From JACPUW01 sp049115495 (GTDB lineage Bacteria; Bacteroidota; Bacteroidia; CAILMK01; JACPUW01), in the NCBI GenBank assembly GCA_049115495.1, contig JAGDZV010000006.1:55446-119445 (forward strand): a DNA stretch of 64,000 nucleotides, written 5' to 3'. Below the pieces are notes generated by a model. That model was not told the origin of the DNA. It saw only the letters and a program-made list of their open reading frames with translations, and ran no database searches. Below are positions 1 to 7,479 of the stretch, piece after piece. The number at the start of each line of letters is the position of its first letter. Positions within the stretch are counted from its first letter, which is position 1. A program made the translations under genes and the position numbers.

Positions 1-612
1 AATATAGTTGCCAGTATACACTCTACCTAAGCCGGGTACAATTGATAAGGTCGCCGCCAAACCTGGTTTCTTAAGTTTAAGCCCAAGGCCTTTGTCAATA
101 CCTTTTGATAGAACATCTTTTGTAATAGACTCTTGTTTTATGAATTCAAGCTTTTCCTTGGCTTTTGTCCATTCCCCTAAATAGCTATAGTTTATGCTTT
201 CAAGCAGAAACTTATGATCTGAATCAATGTTTGAATTCTTATTTAAGAAATCAATGGCATCATTATAATAGCCCAACCCAGTTAAGCAAAGTGCGTATTC
301 TGATGCAAATGGAGCACGAAATTCAGATTCACTGGCTGCCTTAGGATGCCAGCTATCAATTCGATTAAGTGCAGTTTCAAGTAACTCAGCCTTACGGTAA
401 CTCACCAAAGCAAGGTGTTTAAAGGAATCTGAGCTTGCCGAATCAAGTAAAATCAATCGTTCGTATTCAACGGCTGCTTGTTCAAAATTGCCACTTCCAA
501 ATAGGTAATTAGCAAATTTTGATGAACTCTTAATTGAGTAAAGGTCAGTTTCTTGCCCCATACTCATGTTCGCCAAAGAAAGAACTAGCAGTGTGCTAAA
601 AAACCGGATCAT
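1..612 (-). CDS. Partial TPR-like secreted/envelope protein (C-terminus beyond window)
   Basis: An open frame of 204 codons begins with ATG at 612 and runs off the left edge, so the C-terminus is missing. The N-terminus is a signal peptide (MIRFFSTLLVLSLANMSMGQ), followed by helix-turn-helix pairs rich in Tyr, Ala and Leu (for example FGSGNFEQAAVEYERL and CLTGLGYYNDAIDFL) that look like TPR units. The last visible part, ATLSIVPGLGRVYTGNY, resembles the glycine-rich PGxGxxYxG turn before the hydrophobic tail of many Bacteroidota TPR/TM2-like membrane proteins. The start overlaps the 3' end of the YidD gene by 17 nt, so the two are probably translated from one mRNA. An envelope role is inferred; the exact function is not recognised. 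Confidence 0.7.
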   Translation of the reverse strand, partial: MIRFFSTLLVLSLANMSMGQETDLYSIKSSSKFANYLFGSGNFEQAAVEYERLILLDSASSDSFKHLALVSYRKAELLETALNRIDSWHPKAASESEFRAPFASEYALCLTGLGYYNDAIDFLNKNSNIDSDHKFLLESINYSYLGEWTKAKEKLEFIKQESITKDVLSKGIDKGLGLKLKKPGLAATLSIVPGLGRVYTGNYI

Positions 613-988
613 CAAGTAAAAAATTGTCTTTACGTCTAACGTAATCTTTTTGATTATAGCCATTGCATCTCGAAAGTCTATCAAAAGCGGATAGCATACC
701 TATAAGTGCCCCTTTTTCTTGAATTGAATGAATGGCAAATACTGAGCAAGAAGGATGGAAATTGCAAACTGCGTTGTCTTGTGATGATAAAAAGCTTTTA
801 TAAAAAACAAAAAGCCCTGAGAACATGACTTGAAATTCGTTATCTGCTTTTTTAACCTTCCATTTTTCAGTAACAGATTGCTCTTTTGAATTTAGCAAGC
901 CACTGAGTTGGGGTAATTCGTTTTGTTGGGCCCAGCTACTTACCGTTAAAAGCAGGAATAGGATAGTTGTATATATTCTCGTTGCCAA
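596..988 (-). CDS. yidD: Membrane protein insertion efficiency factor, YidD-like, with N-terminal extension
   Basis: The C-terminal 70 residues carry the YidD signature: CNFHPSCSVFAIHSI, then a Gly-rich helix, RLSRCNGYN, and a terminal DDPVF. YidD helps YidC/Sec insert membrane proteins. The usual family length is about 70-90 residues; this protein has 130 and begins with a clear signal-peptide-like segment (TTILFLLLTVSSWAQ) plus about 50 extra residues, which is odd for a cytoplasmic-face peripheral protein. The start is a TTG that overlaps the upstream LolA-like gene by 53 nt; no later in-frame ATG precedes the YidD core. It lies between a LolA-like gene and a TPR-like gene, an envelope-biogenesis setting. 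Family assignment is good; the N-terminal boundary is less certain. Confidence 0.8.
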   Translation of the reverse strand: MATRIYTTILFLLLTVSSWAQQNELPQLSGLLNSKEQSVTEKWKVKKADNEFQVMFSGLFVFYKSFLSSQDNAVCNFHPSCSVFAIHSIQEKGALIGMLSAFDRLSRCNGYNQKDYVRRKDNFLLDDPVF

Positions 989-1631
989 ATTCGTTTATTA
1001 CTATGTTTTTAAATTCCATTATTCTGTATTGTTCTTCACCGCCAACATAAACAATAAAAATAACTTTAGTAGGTACAGATACCCCGTTTATCACTTCATA
1101 TTCTTTGTAGAATTGTTTTGAAACTGGTACACCATCAGCATCTAGAAAAACCACGCCGTAAAGCCTTCTGTCTTTTACTGAAGTAACAATTTTATTTCTG
1201 GAACCACCTTTAAACTTGCGGGGAATTTCCCATGTGGTCATAACCATTCCTTTGTCTTCTTCAACTTTTTTTGCTTCATAAACTGATTCATCAAGTCCAA
1301 AATTCTTGATTGAGCCAGTTAAGCTTAAGTGAAAAATGCTCATTTCTATAAACCCTGCGTCTTTGTTTACATCAATTGTATTTCCGTTTTCAATCAAGTA
1401 GATTAAAGAGTCATTGGTAATGATGGTTTGCTTTTTAGGGAAAGAAACGTCATAAACCAATTTTTTATGGTTCATGTCATAATACGCTCTACCCAGCTGT
1501 AAGGCAAAACTGCCGTCGCTGCGTTTTTCTTTAATACTAAAGTCAAGTGAAATGCGGTACTCTTTGTATTGAGAAAACGCTAGGCTAGGTAAAAGCAAAA
1601 AACAGAGTAAATGATATTTGAATGCTCTCAT
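936..1631 (-). CDS. Exported protein resembling LolA/LolB-like lipoprotein carriers
   Basis: A 231-residue protein with a signal peptide (MRAFKYHLLCFLLLPSLAFS) and a body made of alternating polar/hydrophobic strands. The pattern of short strands around LQLGRAYYDMNHKKLVYDVSF and KQTIITNDSLIYLI fits the half-barrel LolA/LolB fold, where a Lys/Asp-rich strand pair precedes a lipid-binding cavity; this is a fold-level impression, not a motif match. Start is ATG at 1631, a few bases after a terminator-like hairpin. The gene overlaps yidD by 53 nt, so co-expression with YidD and the TPR-like protein is likely. Possible role: periplasmic carrier or envelope factor. It could equally be an unrelated exported beta-rich protein. 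Confidence 0.5.
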   Translation of the reverse strand: MRAFKYHLLCFLLLPSLAFSQYKEYRISLDFSIKEKRSDGSFALQLGRAYYDMNHKKLVYDVSFPKKQTIITNDSLIYLIENGNTIDVNKDAGFIEMSIFHLSLTGSIKNFGLDESVYEAKKVEEDKGMVMTTWEIPRKFKGGSRNKIVTSVKDRRLYGVVFLDADGVPVSKQFYKEYEVINGVSVPTKVIFIVYVGGEEQYRIMEFKNIVINEFGNENIYNYPIPAFNGK

Positions 1632-1643
1632 GATTTAAAAATG

Positions 1644-1667
1644 AAAAGCCGCTTTAAAGCGGCTTTT
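1644..1667 (-). terminator. Palindromic hairpin after the outer-membrane barrel gene
   Basis: A perfect 24-bp inverted repeat (12-bp arms, GC core GCCGC/GCGGC, A/T ends) lies 24 nt downstream of the barrel gene's stop and 13 nt upstream of the LolA-like gene's ATG. On the minus strand the right arm ends in TTTT, as in an intrinsic terminator. It separates the barrel group from the LolA-yidD group, perhaps only partly. Confidence 0.65.
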
Positions 1668-1690
1668 CAATGTCTCATTTAAAAAATATT

Positions 1691-2302
1691 CTATAGGCGG
1701 TAAGCAATACCAAATTGCGCTAAACCTTTAGATGCACCTAACTCACCATAAATTGAAAGCTTTTCGATTGGGTAAACTCTAAAGCCTAGGGTGGCTTCCA
1801 AGCCCAATGGAATCGCCCCTGAAGGTGGTGTTCCAGAAAAAGTTGGGTCATCAGAAGAAATTCTCCAACCACCAACTCTTAAGCCAGCTCCAATACCGCC
1901 ATACAACTCAAACGACTCACGGGTCATTAAATAATAGTTATAACGAATTAGAATTGAAAGGTTACTTCTATTTGCTGAGTAATTATAGCCAGCAATGTCA
2001 TCGTTCCAGCTTGCACGGTTTGATATGTATGCCAGGTTTATACCAAGCCCCGAATTATCAGAGAGCATATATTCTCCCTTTAAATAATATGGGCCAAGAT
2101 TTCTAAAGCTCATGGCATCTTCTCCTAGCAAAGAGTCTGTAGAAAGGCCTTCAACCAGCCCTCCAAACAAAGCGTTTGCCGGGGATGCAAAACCATGGCC
2201 TAAACTAAATATTGCATTGCCCTGTCCTAGTTCTTGTGCTTTAGAAAGCGAAGCAGAACCCGTGATTGTAAGTAAAGCAATGATGCCTATAAAATTTCTC
2301 AT
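1691..2302 (-). CDS. Outer-membrane beta-barrel protein (porin-family/OmpA-like barrel)
   Basis: A 203-residue protein with a signal peptide (MRNFIGIIALLTITGSASLSKA) and repeated amphipathic strands with aromatic ends (GYNYSANRSNLSILIRYNYY, FELYGGIGAGLRVGGW, LEATLGFRVYPIEKLSIYGE). It finishes with a strand, GLAQFGIAYRL, close to the usual hydrophobic C-terminal barrel strand. This fits an eight-stranded outer-membrane protein of the porin family found throughout Bacteroidota. The gene starts 9 nt after the small secreted-protein gene at 2312-2740, so they are probably co-transcribed, and a hairpin follows it. No ligand or enzymatic motif is visible. Confidence 0.65.
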   Translation of the reverse strand: MRNFIGIIALLTITGSASLSKAQELGQGNAIFSLGHGFASPANALFGGLVEGLSTDSLLGEDAMSFRNLGPYYLKGEYMLSDNSGLGINLAYISNRASWNDDIAGYNYSANRSNLSILIRYNYYLMTRESFELYGGIGAGLRVGGWRISSDDPTFSGTPPSGAIPLGLEATLGFRVYPIEKLSIYGELGASKGLAQFGIAYRL

Positions 2303-2311
2303 ATAGTATTC

Positions 2312-2740
2312 TTAAGCAGCGCTAGTTGCTCCACCTATACTTGCAACTAAGTTCCATAATAAACCAACTGCAGCACCTACTAAATAACTAGTCTTTTGAT
2401 CAGAATCTTTGTCATCGTTAAGAAGAACAGTGAAGATTCCTACCGGCCAACAGCAAAATCCGCAAACAAATGAACCCCAATCCATGTCTGATAAGCCAAA
2501 CATTGGAGCAGCACTGTTGTCAAAAGCATTCCAGTTAAGATTAAACTGAGCCAAGTGCCCTTCAGTTTCCATTTCATTAAAAGTAATGTCGTTTGCAACA
2601 ACAAAGGTTTCAACGGCATCAATTTGCTCAAATTGAGCTTCAATTGCAGCTTCGTTTACGTCAAAAAGGTCAGCGGTTGAAGCAAAAGAAGCTCCAGTAA
2701 GGCCAACAGCTAAGAAAAGTGTTAAGATGAATTGCTTCAT
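2312..2740 (-). CDS. Small secreted Cys-containing hydrophobic protein, paralogue 1
   Basis: The start chosen is ATG at 2740, which gives a clean signal peptide (MKQFILTLFLAVGLTGASFA); a longer frame upstream to 2788 would put charged residues before it. The mature part has a polar stretch (AIEAQFEQIDAVETFVV), then a Cys-rich hydrophobic block (WGSFVCGFCCWPVGIFTVLL), a short charged linker (NDDKDSDQKTS) and a second hydrophobic block ending in Gly/Ala. The layout matches the next gene upstream: the same 'LF(D/N)xxxxxIExxFxxx(D/N)xVE' opening, then Cys plus membrane-like C-terminal segments. I know no function. The two hydrophobic blocks suggest a membrane-associated hairpin. It lies in one transcription direction with the barrel gene downstream. 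Confidence 0.6.
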   Translation of the reverse strand: MKQFILTLFLAVGLTGASFASTADLFDVNEAAIEAQFEQIDAVETFVVANDITFNEMETEGHLAQFNLNWNAFDNSAAPMFGLSDMDWGSFVCGFCCWPVGIFTVLLNDDKDSDQKTSYLVGAAVGLLWNLVASIGGATSAA

Positions 2741-2849
2741 TTCTAGTGTCTTTAAATTGTTTTTTGATTTAAGAAACAATAATAACAAAAAGTAAAGTTG
2801 GCCGTTGCACGCGGCTTTAAGATTAACACTACAAATTTGATGAACGGTA

Positions 2850-3293
2850 CTAGTAAATGGCCAAAATGAACAGTGCTAAATAACCAAAAAGAGGGAGCTG
2901 ACCAGCAAGGCATCCGGCCCACGCTTCTCTAGTTAAGGCTTCATCTTTCCCAAAATACTTGATGTAAAACACAGATGTGAGTCCAAAAGCTCCTCCAACA
3001 CAAGGACTTAGGCAGTTGCCCGCACAGGTTGGGAAAAATACTAACCAAAAAGTGGGGATGCCAAGAATTGGAAAATCTTGTTTTAAACTATCAAGAGGAA
3101 TCTCAAAGTCTGAAGAAGAAAGCGGAGTTTCAAAATGCACTCCGCTTTCTATTATTTGATGCTCTACTAAGTTGAGCCTTTTAAATTCAGATTCAATTTG
3201 CTCAAGGTCTTCATTAAATAACTTATGCGTGTTGTGAGCATTGCAGATACTTATCGTAAGTGCCGAAAGAATAATGAGCAAAATCTGTTTCAT
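2850..3293 (-). CDS. Small secreted Cys-containing hydrophobic protein, paralogue 2
   Basis: The start is ATG at 3293, giving a signal peptide (MKQILLIILSALTISICNA); the longer frame to 3365 runs into gcvP and is rejected. Mature sequence: LFNEDLEQIESEFKRLNLVE, a Ser-rich linker, then FFPTCAGNCLSPCVGG with three Cys, a FYIKYFGKDEALT loop, and a C-terminal membrane-like segment (LFGYLALFILAIY). It shares order and spacing of parts with the protein encoded at 2312-2740, so they look like diverged tandem copies. It begins 1 nt after the gcvP stop, so it may be read from the gcvP transcript. Function unknown. Confidence 0.6.
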   Translation of the reverse strand: MKQILLIILSALTISICNAHNTHKLFNEDLEQIESEFKRLNLVEHQIIESGVHFETPLSSSDFEIPLDSLKQDFPILGIPTFWLVFFPTCAGNCLSPCVGGAFGLTSVFYIKYFGKDEALTREAWAGCLAGQLPLFGYLALFILAIY

Positions 3294-3294
3294 G

Positions 3295-6183
3295 TTATGC
3301 CATGGCTTCTTCTTCCATGTACTCTTCCATTGGCGGGCAAGCACATACAAGGTTTCTATCTCCAAAAGTATTATCTACTCTGCCAACCGATGCCCAGAAT
3401 TTTTGCGGAGTAATCCATGAAAGTGGATAAGCCGCTTTTTTTCTATTGTATGAGTGTGTCCAAGTATCATTGGTAATTACATCCAAAGTATGCGGAGCAT
3501 TCTTTAAAACGTTGTCAAGTGGATCTACTAGGCCTTCCTTTACTTCTTCAATTTCATTTCTAATTGCTATTAAAGCATCACAAAATCTATCAAGTTCACC
3601 CTTAGCTTCACTCTCTGTAGGTTCAATCATAATTGTACCCGGAACCGGGAATGATAGGGTTGGCGCATGAAATCCGTAATCCATTAAACGCTTGGCAACA
3701 TCTTCAGCCTCAATTCCATGTTGTTTAAATTCTCTTAAGTCAAGAATTAATTCATGCGCAACTCGGTCATTCTTGCCTTTGTATAGTACATCAAAATGTC
3801 CTTTTAGTCTAGCAGAAATGTAATTCGCATTTAGAATAGCATATTTTGTAGCATTAGTGAGACCTTCTGCTCCCATCATTTTTATATAGATGTATGAGAT
3901 CAACAAAATGCTAGCGCTACCCCAAGGAGCAGCTGAAACCGGACTCATGCCTTTTTCGCCTCCCATTTTAATAATGGGATGAGAAGGTAAAAATGGTGCT
4001 AGGTGAGCGCCCACTCCAATAGGTCCCATACCTGGGCCTCCACCGCCATGTGGAATACAAAAAGTTTTATGTAGGTTTAGATGACAAACATCTGCTCCAA
4101 TAATAGCTGGAGATGTTAATCCAACTTGAGCATTCATATTGGCGCCATCCATATAAACCTGACCACCGTGCTTATGAATTAGATCGCAAATCTCAATAAT
4201 GGTTTCTTCAAAAACACCGTGGGTTGAAGGGTAAGTTACCATTAAAGCAGCAAGGTTTTCGCTATGTTTTTCAACCTTTTCTTTAAAATCACCCATATCA
4301 ATGTTACCATTCTCATCAGTTTTGGTAACTACTACCTTCATGCCGGCCATTACTGCCGATGCAGGATTGGTACCATGTGCTGATGCAGGAATGAGACAGA
4401 TATTTCTATGACCTTGGCCCATAGCACTAAGGTATTCTCTAATAACCATTAATCCGGTATACTCACCTTGAGCACCTGCATTTGGCTGTAAAGAAACTGC
4501 GTCAAAGCCTGTAACTTGTTTTAATTGCTCTTCAAGCTCTTCAAACATTTGAGTGTATGATATCGCTTGCTCTACTGGCGCAAATGGATGAATATTGCTA
4601 TACTCAGACCAAGTTACCGGTATCATTTCAGCAGTGGCATTCAGTTTCATTGTGCATGAACCTAATGGAATCATTGAATGCGCTAAAGAAAGATCTTTAT
4701 TTTCTAAACGTTTTAGGTATCTCAACATTTCAGTTTCGCTATGGTATAAACTGAAAATAGGATGTGTTAAAATTTCACTTTCCCTTTGCAATGAGCCGTT
4801 GTAGGCAGTATCCATTCCTTCAGCTAAAGCAACAACATCAATTGCATCTGTTCCATAAGCTGTGGTAAACACACTAACCAATTCACCAAGGTCGTCAAGG
4901 TCAACTGTCTCATCAAAAGCTACACCAATGTGAACACCATCATTAAAGTAACGAAGGTTTATCATGCGAGCTTCTGCTTCTGCTTTTATAGCTTCGTACT
5001 TGCTTTCGTCAACATGCAGCATTAGCGTATCAAAATACTCCTTGTTGTGGTTAGAAATACCCAGCTTAGCAAGGGCGGATTCTGTAATTTTTGCCATGCC
5101 ATGAATTCTGGTGGCAATAGACTTTATACCTGCAGGACCATGATATACGGCATACATTGCTGAGATGTTGGCCAATAAGGCTTGTGCCGTACAGATATTT
5201 GAAGTAGCTTTTTCTCTCTTTATGTGCTGTTCACGTGTTTGCAGTGCCATTCGGTAGGCTCTATTGCCGTGAGCATCAACCGATACACCAATTATTCTTC
5301 CTGGGATTTGACGCTTATACTGCTCTCTTGTAGCAAAATAAGCAGCATGAGGGCCACCATACCCCATTGGAACACCAAATCTTTGGGTAGTTCCAACAAC
5401 TACATCTGCTCCCATCTCACCAGGAGGCGTCATTAAAACCAGGCTCATAAGATCGGCCGCAACACAAACCAACGTTTTGGTTGCGTGACACTTTTCAATA
5501 AAATCTTTATAATCTACAACACTTCCGTCTTCTCTAGGGAATTGAACTATTGCACCGAAGTATTCTGTAGATGGCTCAAAATCTCTGTATTTGCCATAAA
5601 CAATTTCAATACCTAAAGGCTCTGCACGGGTTTCAATAATTGCCTTTGTTTGTGGGAATAGTTTGTCAGCAACAAAAAATTTATTTCCTGCCTTTTTGTT
5701 AACAGACATCATCATTCCCATGGCTTCAGCTGCTGCTGTGCCTTCATCCAATAAACTGCCATTTGCAAGCTCCATTCCTGTAAGCTCACTTACCATGGTT
5801 TGAAAGTTAAGCAAAGACTCAAGCCTACCTTGAGAAATCTCAGCCTGGTAAGGTGTATATTGAGTATACCAACCCGGATTTTCAAGCACGTTTCGAAGAA
5901 TAACAGGAGGAATAATGGTATCGTAATACCCCATGCCTAAGTACGACTTAAAAACTTGGTTTTGAGAAGCACTGGCTTTTAGGGTGTTTAAGAGCTTATA
6001 TTCACTTAATGGAGCATCTAGCTTCATTTCGTCTTTTCTACGAATGTTGCTAGGAACCGTTTGGTCAATTAATTCGTCCATTGAAGAAACGCCTATTTTG
6101 TTAAGCATTTCTTGTGTTTCTAAAGCATTTGGCCCAATGTGGCGGGCTTCAAAATGCTCTTTTCTCGCTGAAAAATTAGTCAT
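3295..6183 (-). CDS. gcvP: Glycine dehydrogenase (aminomethyl-transferring), P-protein
   Basis: A 962-residue single-chain P-protein of the glycine cleavage system. It decarboxylates glycine with pyridoxal phosphate and passes the aminomethyl group to lipoylated H-protein. The PLP lysine is Lys706 in HLNLHKTFCIPHGGGGPG. Other family blocks are visible: HIGPN near the N-terminus, LGMGYYDTIIPPVILRN, NGSLLDEGTAAAEAM, GVPMGYGGPHAA, and MIPLGSCTMKLNA at the start of the second half. Length matches the fused (non-split) form typical of this phylum. gcvT and gcvH are not in the window. A -7 box lies 36 nt upstream of the ATG, and the two small secreted-protein genes follow on the same strand. Confidence 0.97.
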   Translation of the reverse strand: MTNFSARKEHFEARHIGPNALETQEMLNKIGVSSMDELIDQTVPSNIRRKDEMKLDAPLSEYKLLNTLKASASQNQVFKSYLGMGYYDTIIPPVILRNVLENPGWYTQYTPYQAEISQGRLESLLNFQTMVSELTGMELANGSLLDEGTAAAEAMGMMMSVNKKAGNKFFVADKLFPQTKAIIETRAEPLGIEIVYGKYRDFEPSTEYFGAIVQFPREDGSVVDYKDFIEKCHATKTLVCVAADLMSLVLMTPPGEMGADVVVGTTQRFGVPMGYGGPHAAYFATREQYKRQIPGRIIGVSVDAHGNRAYRMALQTREQHIKREKATSNICTAQALLANISAMYAVYHGPAGIKSIATRIHGMAKITESALAKLGISNHNKEYFDTLMLHVDESKYEAIKAEAEARMINLRYFNDGVHIGVAFDETVDLDDLGELVSVFTTAYGTDAIDVVALAEGMDTAYNGSLQRESEILTHPIFSLYHSETEMLRYLKRLENKDLSLAHSMIPLGSCTMKLNATAEMIPVTWSEYSNIHPFAPVEQAISYTQMFEELEEQLKQVTGFDAVSLQPNAGAQGEYTGLMVIREYLSAMGQGHRNICLIPASAHGTNPASAVMAGMKVVVTKTDENGNIDMGDFKEKVEKHSENLAALMVTYPSTHGVFEETIIEICDLIHKHGGQVYMDGANMNAQVGLTSPAIIGADVCHLNLHKTFCIPHGGGGPGMGPIGVGAHLAPFLPSHPIIKMGGEKGMSPVSAAPWGSASILLISYIYIKMMGAEGLTNATKYAILNANYISARLKGHFDVLYKGKNDRVAHELILDLREFKQHGIEAEDVAKRLMDYGFHAPTLSFPVPGTIMIEPTESEAKGELDRFCDALIAIRNEIEEVKEGLVDPLDNVLKNAPHTLDVITNDTWTHSYNRKKAAYPLSWITPQKFWASVGRVDNTFGDRNLVCACPPMEEYMEEEAMA

Positions 6184-6783
6184 TTAAGGTTTGAGTTTTG
6201 AGCGTGAATAAATCGAGTGCAAAAGTAACTCGATTGCGCAATAAAAGTTCTTTGATAAAAGACAGTTAAAAGCAGCCAATAATCTATTGGTTACAGTCTG
6301 ATTTTATCTGTATTAAAGCAACGCAGTTTACTTGAAGTTAGGCATGATCTTAAGTTTGACTAAATGATATTAATTCAAATACTCAATTTTTACCATTGAG
6401 TAAAAGTATTAGGTTGGTAGGCAATTAAATAGACCTTTTCAATAGGTGAATATGCTAACTCTACTGAGTCAATTTTAAATGTAAAATGAAAACATGAAGG
6501 AGAAAATGCGCATCTGAAAATGTAAAACGGTTAAATGTATCCCTTATTGATAACTGTTAATAGATTCGATTATAAACTATCTGACATTTTTTGAGCAGCA
6601 AGTTGAATTTGTTGTTCCAAAAGTGAATTAATAGTTTGATTAAGTTTTTGACTTTTTAAGTTGTTTAGAAATAAAGAAATAAGAATTAGAAAGCTTTCCG
6701 AGTGTTTTCCTAGCTCATTCTTTAATTACAATTGAATGGAAGCAACGTGTGTAGAATTAACGTGAAAGTATCTTTAAAATAGT
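6184..6783. other. 600-bp intergenic stretch upstream of gcvP
   Basis: No convincing gene is seen. It holds the gcvP promoter box near its left end, an 8-bp inverted repeat (TACTCAAT/ATTGAGTA, 6380-6387 and 6395-6402, 7-nt loop), and on the minus strand a 51-codon frame without a start codon (about 6574-6726). That frame reads protein-like (LISLFLNNLKSQKLNQTINS), but such frames are common by chance in AT-rich DNA. It could be the remnant of a small gene. Confidence 0.4.
6220..6227 (-). promoter_or_regulatory. gcvP promoter -7 box (TACTTTTG)
   Basis: On the minus strand TACTTTTG matches the Bacteroidota -7 consensus TAnnTTTG exactly, 36 nt before the gcvP ATG. No well-spaced TTG (-33) is obvious. 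Confidence 0.5.
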
Positions 6784-7479
6784 TTAGAACACCAAGTAGC
6801 ATAGTTTTATTGATGGTTTAAGGAAAACACCGAATTGAAAGTTATTGCTTTCAGAAACGATTGGCTCATCGTTGTTAAAGCCGATTAATCCACCACCTAA
6901 ATTTAGGAACTTTTTTGGGCTGCTTGCTAGTAATTCATAATCATCTATATTGGCTTGGTATGCGCTTAGCAAAGTAATTGAAAGGTCTAATGATAAAAAA
7001 CATGACTTGGAAAGAATGAAGCTTTTGCCATAAAAAGAACTTACCCCTAAAGCATGGAAGTTGTTTTCTTTTAGTGAAGAGCTGTTGTTTTTTAATGGTT
7101 TAGTGTCAGCAACTTGAGTAATGGAATAATATGAGATTTCATATCCATAGTAATGACCGAAAGGCGCAATTTGTCCTGTTAATGGTGAGTTTAGTAAATA
7201 TCGCAAATCGATTCCAAAGCCTTTTTGGCCTCTATAAAACTCATTGTCTCTTTTTACATCAGGGTTTCTATTGGCTGTATTTATTAAAGAAAAGCCTGCA
7301 GTTAAATTCTTATTATGGGATATAAAATATGCTACTTCGAGGTTAATCGATCTATCAAACAACATTTCGTAAAAGTCTGTTGAGATAGATGATTTTTTGC
7401 CAATAAAACCCTCTTGTCCTTTTGAAAAAAAGGAAATTGAAGTGAATAAAATAACGAGTGAAAGCGTTGAATAATTCAT
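6784..7479 (-). CDS. Exported beta-rich protein, probably outer-membrane barrel
   Basis: A 231-residue protein with a signal peptide (MNYSTLSLVILFTSISFFSKGQ). The body has alternating aromatic/hydrophobic strands (INLEVAYFISHNKNLTAGFSL, GFGIDLRYLLNSPLTGQIAPF, HYYGYEISYYSI) and ends KPSIKLCYLVF, close to an outer-membrane barrel C-terminus. Its ATG overlaps the stop of the metallopeptidase gene upstream (TAATG), so translation is coupled. The pair may act together at the envelope, the barrel as partner or substrate of the peptidase; this is inference from context only. No family with a known function is recognised. Confidence 0.55.
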   Translation of the reverse strand: MNYSTLSLVILFTSISFFSKGQEGFIGKKSSISTDFYEMLFDRSINLEVAYFISHNKNLTAGFSLINTANRNPDVKRDNEFYRGQKGFGIDLRYLLNSPLTGQIAPFGHYYGYEISYYSITQVADTKPLKNNSSSLKENNFHALGVSSFYGKSFILSKSCFLSLDLSITLLSAYQANIDDYELLASSPKKFLNLGGGLIGFNNDEPIVSESNNFQFGVFLKPSIKLCYLVF

